From DATLFP01 sp035540955 (GTDB taxonomy: Bacteria > Actinomycetota > Acidimicrobiia > Acidimicrobiales > CADCSY01), in the NCBI GenBank assembly GCA_035540955.1, contig DATLFP010000205.1, positions 1-15,152 of the forward strand: a stretch of DNA of 15,152 nt. Reading direction: 5' to 3'. Numbering within the stretch: position 1 is the stretch's first letter; every line of letters begins with the position of its first letter. The position numbers and the translations under genes are program-made. Below the pieces are notes generated by a model. The model did no database searches. It was not told where the DNA came from and saw only the letters and a program-made list of their open reading frames with translations. Of this stretch, positions 11,258 through 15,152 are shown piece by piece.

Positions 11258-11353
11258 CGCTCCGCCGGGTCCGCCCGAGCGGAGCGTTCGCGTGAATCCG
11301 GGGCCCCCGCTCGAGCGAGGGTCAAGGTCGCTCGGGGCAGCCGCTCCGAGCGG
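11258..11353 (+). promoter_or_regulatory. Structured leader of the rplC operon
   Basis: Several stems follow each other. CGCTCCGC/GCGGAGCG (11258-11265 with 11279-11286) is a perfect 8-bp stem, topped after a bulged A by CGGG/CCCG with loop TCCG. CGAGCGA/TCGCTCG (11312-11318 with 11328-11334) has a 9-nt loop. CCGCT/AGCGG (11341-11345 with 11349-11353) competes with GCTCGG/CCGAGC (11330-11335 with 11346-11351), which in turn competes with the preceding stem. Alternative pairing just upstream of the ribosome-binding site suggests an autoregulatory leader, as L4 uses in E. coli S10 mRNA, but no homology to that leader is visible. Confidence 0.4.
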
Positions 11354-11382
11354 GGTGAGAAGCAAGGGAAAGTGCAGCCGCC

Positions 11383-12033
11383 ATGGCAACCAAGGCGATC
11401 GTGGGCGAGAAGGTGGGCATGACCCAGGTCTGGGACGACCAGAACCGGGTCGTGCCCGTCACCGTGCTGAAGGTCACCCCGGCGCGGGTCGTGCAGGTGA
11501 AGCACCCGGACACCGACGGCTACAGCGCCGTGCAGGTGACCTACGGCTCCAAGCGGGCCCGCACGCTCACCAAGCCCGAGGCCGGCCACTTCGAGAAGAA
11601 CGGCGTCGAGCCCGGCACCCGCCTCGTCGAGCTGCGGGTCGACGACGCCAGCGCCTACACCGTGGGTCAGGAGCTGTCGGTCGAGCTGCTGGCGGCCGGC
11701 GAGCGCATCGACGTCACCGCCATCTCGAAGGGCAAGGGCTTCACCGGCGTCATGAAGCGCCACAACTTCAAGGGTCAGGGCGCGTCCCACGGCAACCACA
11801 AGAAGCATCGGGCGCCCGGCTCGGTCGGTGCCTGCGCCACCCCGTCGAGGGTGTTCAAAGGCACCAAGATGGCCGGCCGCACCGGGGCCGAGAAGGTCAC
11901 CACCCTCAACCTCGAGGTCGTGTCGGCGGATCCCGAGCGTCAGCTGCTGCTCGTGAAGGGCTCGGTCCCGGGCCCCCGCGGCGGGCTGGTCCTCGTCCGT
12001 GACGCCGTGAAGAGCGCGAAGAACGGGAAGTAG
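11383..12033 (+). CDS. rplC: 50S ribosomal protein L3
   Basis: L3 is one of the first proteins in 50S assembly and reaches to the peptidyl transferase centre. The 216-aa product carries the family N-terminus AIVGEKVGMTQVWDD and the long-loop motif NFKGQGASHGNHKKHRAPGS, whose Gln is the site methylated by PrmB in E. coli, then TPSRVFKGTKMAGRTG. The start is ATG 11383 with AAGGGA 13 nt upstream, a rather long spacing; a start further in would lose conserved residues. It is first in this transcription unit because rpsJ lies elsewhere. rplD follows after 2 nt. Confidence 0.99.
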   Translation: MATKAIVGEKVGMTQVWDDQNRVVPVTVLKVTPARVVQVKHPDTDGYSAVQVTYGSKRARTLTKPEAGHFEKNGVEPGTRLVELRVDDASAYTVGQELSVELLAAGERIDVTAISKGKGFTGVMKRHNFKGQGASHGNHKKHRAPGSVGACATPSRVFKGTKMAGRTGAEKVTTLNLEVVSADPERQLLLVKGSVPGPRGGLVLVRDAVKSAKNGK

Positions 12034-12035
12034 CG

Positions 12036-12761
12036 ATGGCCACCCTCACGATGAAGAACCAGCAGGGCGCCGACGCCGGCAGCGTCGAGCTCGACGACGC
12101 CGTGTTCGGCATCCAGCCCAACGTGCCGGTGATGCACCAGGTCGTCACCGCGCAGCTCGCCGGCGCCCGCGCCGGCACCCAGTCGACCAAGACCCGCGCC
12201 GAGGTGCGGGGGGGCGGCGCCAAGCCCTGGAAGCAGAAGGGCACCGGCCGGGCCCGCCAGGGCTCGATCCGCTCCCCGCAGTGGGTGGGCGGCGGTGTCG
12301 CCCTCGGGCCCAAGCCCCGCTCCTACGCCCAGCGCACCCCCAAGAAGATGATCCGCCTCGCCCTGCTCTCGGCGCTGTCGGACCGGGCCTCCAGCGGTGA
12401 CATCGTCGTGCTCGACCGCTGGGCGATCGACAAGCCCAGCACCAAGGCGGCCAAGGCGGCACTCGCCGCGCTCGGCCTCACCGACAAGAAGGTCCTCGTC
12501 GTGTGCGGGCCTGACGAGCTCGACGTGGCCCTGTCGTTCCGGAACCTGGCGGGGTGCCACCCGATCCTCGCCACCGAGCTGAACGCCTACGACGTGCTCG
12601 TCAGCGACGTCGTCCTGTTCACGCGGGACACGCTGCCGGGCAGCACCACCACCACGACCACCAGCGAGATCGCCGTCGCCGTCACCCACGGCTCCGACCC
12701 GACCACCGAGGCACCGGCCGCCGAGCCGGCGCCTGCCGAGACGACCGAGGAGACCTCGTAG
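12036..12761 (+). CDS. rplD: 50S ribosomal protein L4 with C-terminal tail
   Basis: L4 binds 23S rRNA and its loop lines the exit tunnel. Residues 1-200 are the ordinary protein: FGIQPNVPVMHQVV, the tunnel loop TRAEVRGGGAKPWKQKGTGRARQGS (in two blocks), GGGVALGPKPR and LNAYDVLVSDVVLFTRDTL. In place of the usual short end, residues 201-241 form an added tail rich in Thr, Glu, Ala and Pro with six Thr in a row, probably disordered and net acidic. The DNA there (from 12636) is ACC-rich, suggesting growth by triplet repeat slippage. The ATG is 2 nt after the rplC stop; the stop TAG shares its G with the GTG of rplW. Confidence 0.98.
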   Translation: MATLTMKNQQGADAGSVELDDAVFGIQPNVPVMHQVVTAQLAGARAGTQSTKTRAEVRGGGAKPWKQKGTGRARQGSIRSPQWVGGGVALGPKPRSYAQRTPKKMIRLALLSALSDRASSGDIVVLDRWAIDKPSTKAAKAALAALGLTDKKVLVVCGPDELDVALSFRNLAGCHPILATELNAYDVLVSDVVLFTRDTLPGSTTTTTTSEIAVAVTHGSDPTTEAPAAEPAPAETTEETS

Positions 12762-13048
12762 TGGACGCTCGCGACGTCATCATCGCCCCGGTCGTGAGCG
12801 AGAAGTCCTACGGGCTCATCGACCACAACGCCTACACCTTCACCGTGCACCCCGACGCCAACAAGGTCCAGATCCGCCAGGCGATCGAGTCGATCTTCAA
12901 CGTCCGCGTCGAGAAGGTGAACACGCTCAACCGCCAGGGCAAGCGCAAGCGCAACCGGCGCTCCTGGACCATGGGTCGCCGAGCGTCGACCAAGCGTGCC
13001 GTCGTCACCCTCGTCGAGGGCGACACCATCGATCTGTTCGAGGGCTGA
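12761..13048 (+). CDS. rplW: 50S ribosomal protein L23
   Basis: L23 sits at the tunnel exit and is the docking site for trigger factor and SRP. The product is 95 aa, the normal length: DARDVIIAPVVSEKSYGLI, YTFTVHPDANKVQIRQAIE, VRVEKVNTLNRQGKRKR. The start is GTG 12761, overlapping the rplD stop by one base, with GAGGAG about 8 nt upstream inside rplD. The frame is open further upstream but has no L23 homology there, so the short form is right. Translational coupling to L4 is likely. Confidence 0.98.
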   Translation: MDARDVIIAPVVSEKSYGLIDHNAYTFTVHPDANKVQIRQAIESIFNVRVEKVNTLNRQGKRKRNRRSWTMGRRASTKRAVVTLVEGDTIDLFEG

Positions 13049-13052
13049 TCCC

Positions 13053-13889
13053 ATGCCTCTTCGCAAGCGCAAGCCGACCAGCCCGGGCCGTCGCTTCCAG
13101 ACGGTCTCGGACTTCTCGGAGATCACCAAGACCAAGCCGGAGAAGTCGCTGCTGGCGCCGAAGCCGAACACCGGCGGGCGCAACAGCTACGGCCGCAAGA
13201 CCGCCCGCCACAAGGGCGGTGGTCACAAGCAGCAGTACCGCATCATCGACTTCAAGCGGAACAAGGACGGCGTCCCCGCCACGGTGGCCGCCATCGAGTA
13301 CGACCCGAACCGCAACTGCCGGATCGCGCTGCTCCACTACCACGACGGCGAGAAGCGCTACATCCTCGCCCCGCGCGACATCAAGGTCGGCGACAAGCTG
13401 CAGAACGGCCAGGGCGCCGACATCCGCATCGGCAACGCCCTGCCCATGCGCTACATCCCGGTCGGCACCACGGTGCACAACGTCGAGCTCAAGGCGGGAG
13501 CCGGCGGCAAGATGGCCCGCAGCGCCGGTTCGAGCGTGCAGCTCGTGGCCAAGGAGGGCGACTTCGCCACCCTGCGGCTGCCGAGCACCGAGATGCGGCG
13601 GGTCCCGATCGACTGCCGCGCCACCATCGGCGAGGTCGGCAACGCCGAGGCCGAGCTGATCAAGATCGGCAAGGCCGGGCGCAACCGGTGGAAGGGCGTC
13701 AAGCCCCAGACCCGCGGCGTCGCCATGAACCCGGTCGACCACCCGCTCGGCGGTGGCGAGGGCAAGACCTCCGGTGGCCGCCACCCCGTCTCGCCGTGGG
13801 GCAAGCCCGAGGGCCGCACCCGCCGCCAGCACAAGGAATCCGACAAGCTCATCATCCGTCGTCGCCGCACGCGCGGCGCCCGGAGGTAG
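13053..13889 (+). CDS. rplB: 50S ribosomal protein L2
   Basis: L2 is needed for subunit joining and peptidyl transferase activity. The 278-aa product has the N-terminal KRKPTSPGRRF, GRNSYGRKTARHKGGGHKQQYR (two blocks), the SH3-like core, and C-terminal GVAMNPVDHPLGGGEGK followed by GGRHPVSPWGKPEGRTR. His230 (E. coli His229) is present. The second His of the usual HPHGGG is Leu232 here (codon 13746-13748). The ATG is 4 nt after the rplW stop; the end of the gene carries the GGAGGT that serves rpsS. Confidence 0.99.
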   Translation: MPLRKRKPTSPGRRFQTVSDFSEITKTKPEKSLLAPKPNTGGRNSYGRKTARHKGGGHKQQYRIIDFKRNKDGVPATVAAIEYDPNRNCRIALLHYHDGEKRYILAPRDIKVGDKLQNGQGADIRIGNALPMRYIPVGTTVHNVELKAGAGGKMARSAGSSVQLVAKEGDFATLRLPSTEMRRVPIDCRATIGEVGNAEAELIKIGKAGRNRWKGVKPQTRGVAMNPVDHPLGGGEGKTSGGRHPVSPWGKPEGRTRRQHKESDKLIIRRRRTRGARR

Positions 13890-13896
13890 GGACACC

Positions 13897-14181
13897 ATGC
13901 CTCGCAGTCTCAAGAAGGGCCCGTTCGTCGACGGCCACCTCCTCAAGAAGGTCGACAACCTGAACGAGGCCAACGAGAAGCGCGTGATCAAGACCTGGTC
14001 GCGGCGCTCCACGATCATCCCCGAGATGGTCGGGCACACGATCGCGGTCCACGACGGCCGCAAGCACGTGCCCGTCTACATCACCGAGTCGATGGTGGGC
14101 CACAAGCTCGGCGAGTTCGCCCCCACCCGCACCTTCCGGTTCCACGCCGGCCAGGAGCGGGGCGCGAAGGGACGGCGGTAG
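13897..14181 (+). CDS. rpsS: 30S ribosomal protein S19
   Basis: S19 is a 30S head protein that contacts S13 and the A-site finger region. The 94-aa product is of normal length: MPRSLKKGPFVDGHLLKKV, IKTWSRRSTIIPEMVGHTIAVHDG (in two blocks), GHKLGEFAPTRTFRFH. The ATG at 13897 has a consensus GGAGGT (13882-13887) 9 nt upstream, overlapping the rplB stop. The frame extends upstream inside rplB but without S19 homology. Its TAG abuts the rplV ATG with no gap. Confidence 0.99.
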   Translation: MPRSLKKGPFVDGHLLKKVDNLNEANEKRVIKTWSRRSTIIPEMVGHTIAVHDGRKHVPVYITESMVGHKLGEFAPTRTFRFHAGQERGAKGRR

Positions 14182-14976
14182 ATGGCTGCGACCACGGTGC
14201 CCACGACGGGCAAGACCAACGAGCGTCCCGGCACCAGGGCCAGCGTGCGCCACGTGCGCATGTCGGCCTACAAGGCGCGGGTCGTCCTCGACCTGATCCG
14301 CAACCAGGACGTGCAGACCGCGGATGAGATCCTCAAGTTCTCCGAGCGGGAGGCGGCCCAGGTCATCCGCAAGCTGCTGCGCAGCGCGGTGGCCAACGCC
14401 GAGCACAACGACGAGCAGATCGCCGACGACCTCTACGTGGCGGCGTGCTTCGCCGACGAGGGCAAGACGCTGCGCCGCTTCCGCCCCCGGGCTCGGGGGC
14501 GGGCCGGCCGAATCCGCAAGCGGACCTGCCACATCACGATCATCGTGAGCCGGCTTCCCGAGGACCGCCTCGAGCGCAAGAAGGCCAAGGACGCGGCCCG
14601 GCCGGGTAGCCGGGCGGCGCGCGTCGCCGGCCAGCAGCTCGAGCAGCAGGGCCGCCGTCGCCGTCGCCGACGGTCCTCGGCCGTCGAAGGCGAAGGGCAG
14701 CCTTCGACAACCGAGGAACAGGGCATCGTCGACCAGACCGAGCCCGCAGTGGAAGCGGCAGCCGATGCCCCGATGAGTCAGACCGACGCGCCGGAGACCG
14801 ATGCATCGGACGCTGGGATCGTCGACCAGCAGGAAGCAGCTGTCGAGGCGACCGCCGAGACCGCCGACGAGCCGACGGCGACCGAGGTCGCCGAGGCCGA
14901 AGAGGAGCAGGGGATCGTCGATCCCGACGCTCAGGTCGCCGCTGCGGCCGAAGAGGCCGAGGAAGAGGACAAGTAA
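14182..14976 (+). CDS. rplV: 50S ribosomal protein L22 with long repeat-bearing tail
   Basis: L22 touches all domains of 23S rRNA and its hairpin lines the exit tunnel. The core is residues 19-125: TRASVRHVRMSAYKARVVLDL, IRKLLRSAVANAEHN, the hairpin FRPRARGRAGRIRKRTCHITI and IVSRL. The whole protein is 264 aa against 110-115 in most bacteria. The added 138 residues have two parts: a basic stretch (about 129-164, ending in seven Arg in a row) and an acidic Ala/Glu/Asp/Thr stretch (about 169-264) holding three GIVD repeats at 181, 212 and 244. Actinobacterial L22 often has Ala/Lys tails, but a basic-then-acidic one of this length is unusual. No frameshift is needed; the stop overlaps the rpsC start (TAATG), confirming the tail is in frame and translated. 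Confidence 0.98.
   Translation: MAATTVPTTGKTNERPGTRASVRHVRMSAYKARVVLDLIRNQDVQTADEILKFSEREAAQVIRKLLRSAVANAEHNDEQIADDLYVAACFADEGKTLRRFRPRARGRAGRIRKRTCHITIIVSRLPEDRLERKKAKDAARPGSRAARVAGQQLEQQGRRRRRRRSSAVEGEGQPSTTEEQGIVDQTEPAVEAAADAPMSQTDAPETDASDAGIVDQQEAAVEATAETADEPTATEVAEAEEEQGIVDPDAQVAAAAEEAEEEDK
14713..14955 (+). repeat. Three imperfect GIVD repeats in the L22 tail
   Basis: Repeat units begin at residues 178, 210 and 241 and share (E/D)xGIVD(Q/P)xx..AV(E/A)A(A/T)A followed by acidic residues; GIVD codons start at 14722, 14815 and 14911, so spacing is 31 and 32 residues. The DNA repeats too (GG[CG]ATCGTCGA at each), pointing to tandem duplication of a unit of about 95 bp followed by drift. 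Confidence 0.75.
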
Positions 14977-15152
14977 TGGGTCAGAAGGTCAACCCGTACG
15001 GGTTCCGTCTGGGGATCACCACCGACTGGAAGTCGCGGTGGTTCTCCGACAAGGAGTACACCGATTACCTGATCGAGGATTGGAAGATCCGCGATCTGCT
15101 CATGCGCGATCTCCCGCACGCGTGCGCTCCACCTCGATGCGCGAGATCGCCG
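14976..15152 (+). CDS. rpsC: 30S ribosomal protein S3, 3'-truncated, last bases chimeric
   Basis: S3 lies at the mRNA entry tunnel and has helicase-related KH domains. The first 48 residues, MGQKVNPYGFRLGITTDWKSRW through EDWKIRDLLMRDLPHA, match actinobacterial S3. The ATG shares its A with the rplV stop. From about 15121 the frame stays open but reads CAPPRCARSP, which is not S3. The opposite strand of 15121-15152 reads AISRIEVERTR, which is what S3 should encode next. The gene is therefore reliable only to about 15120. Confidence 0.95.
   Translation, partial: MGQKVNPYGFRLGITTDWKSRWFSDKEYTDYLIEDWKIRDLLMRDLPHACAPPRCARSP
15116..15152. other. Inverted S3 segment at window end (probable chimera)
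   Basis: GCACGCGTGC (15116-15125) is a perfect 10-bp palindrome. To its left the plus strand codes LPHA of S3; to its right the minus strand codes AISRIEVERTR, the residues that should follow LPHA. The inverted piece runs back to just where LPHA would end. This fits a strand switch at the palindrome by the assembler, or by amplification, at a contig end. Confidence 0.8.

Larger units (their letters stand above)
11086..11382. other. Divergent DM13/rplC intergenic region (297 bp)
   Basis: This is the longest non-coding stretch of the window. It holds, left to right: a hairpin over the DM13 ribosome-binding site, the predicted rplC promoter with an 18-bp palindrome in its spacer, a second dyad with the same half-sites in the early leader, and several leader hairpins before the rplC ribosome-binding site AAGGGA (11364-11369, 13 nt from the ATG). 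I see no small ORF with convincing features and no minus-strand promoter that is clear. Confidence 0.8.

Noticed and set aside
15116..15152. Genuine programmed inversion in rpsC
   Set aside because: S3 is essential, there is no recombinase gene nearby, and the junction is a simple 10-bp palindrome at the very end of the sequence. An artefact explains it better.

Overview
The window is high-GC DNA from a member of the Actinomycetota. By the make-up of its ribosomal proteins I would guess a lineage outside the well-studied mycobacteria and streptomycetes, perhaps Acidimicrobiia, but no taxonomic marker here proves this. It covers the chromosomal transcription/translation core: the 3' two thirds of rpoC, the str operon, and the start of the S10 operon. 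Almost all long open frames in other phases are composition-driven shadows of these genes.

Layout: (1) 1-2810, rpoC without its 5' end, closed by a large inverted repeat. (2) 2905-5252, three accessory genes: a fructosamine-kinase-family protein and a small lipoprotein on the minus strand, apparently one operon, and a divergent plus-strand fusion of a cupin-like domain to a GrpB (UPF0157) domain. Their two start codons are separated by only 30 bp, which hold a small dyad. (3) 5264-9968, rpsL-rpsG-fusA-tuf-rpsJ, with a recognisable promoter before rpsL and two terminator-type hairpins after rpsJ. (4) 10140-11085, a VOC-family protein and a membrane-anchored DM13-domain protein, convergent and overlapping by 26 bp. 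They sit where rpsJ would normally run straight into rplC. (5) 11086-11382, a 297-bp regulatory stretch dense in dyads, with a -35/-10 pair whose spacer is filled by an 18-bp perfect palindrome, followed by a structured leader of about 235 nt. (6) 11383 to the end, rplC-rplD-rplW-rplB-rpsS-rplV-rpsC, tightly packed with several overlapping stop/start pairs.

The most notable points are: the split of rpsJ from the rest of the S10 operon; the repeated GGTCTC/GAGACC half-sites around the rplC promoter; an Arg at S12 position 88, which as a mutation gives streptomycin resistance in Mycobacterium tuberculosis; a 138-residue tail on L22 with a three-fold GIVD repeat, and a shorter Thr/Glu/Ala tail on L4; the cupin-GrpB fusion; and the last ~32 bases, which read as S3 coding sequence in reverse orientation and look like an assembly or amplification chimera at a 10-bp palindrome. 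I see no mobile element, CRISPR array, tRNA or rRNA gene. No defence or biosynthetic system is present.
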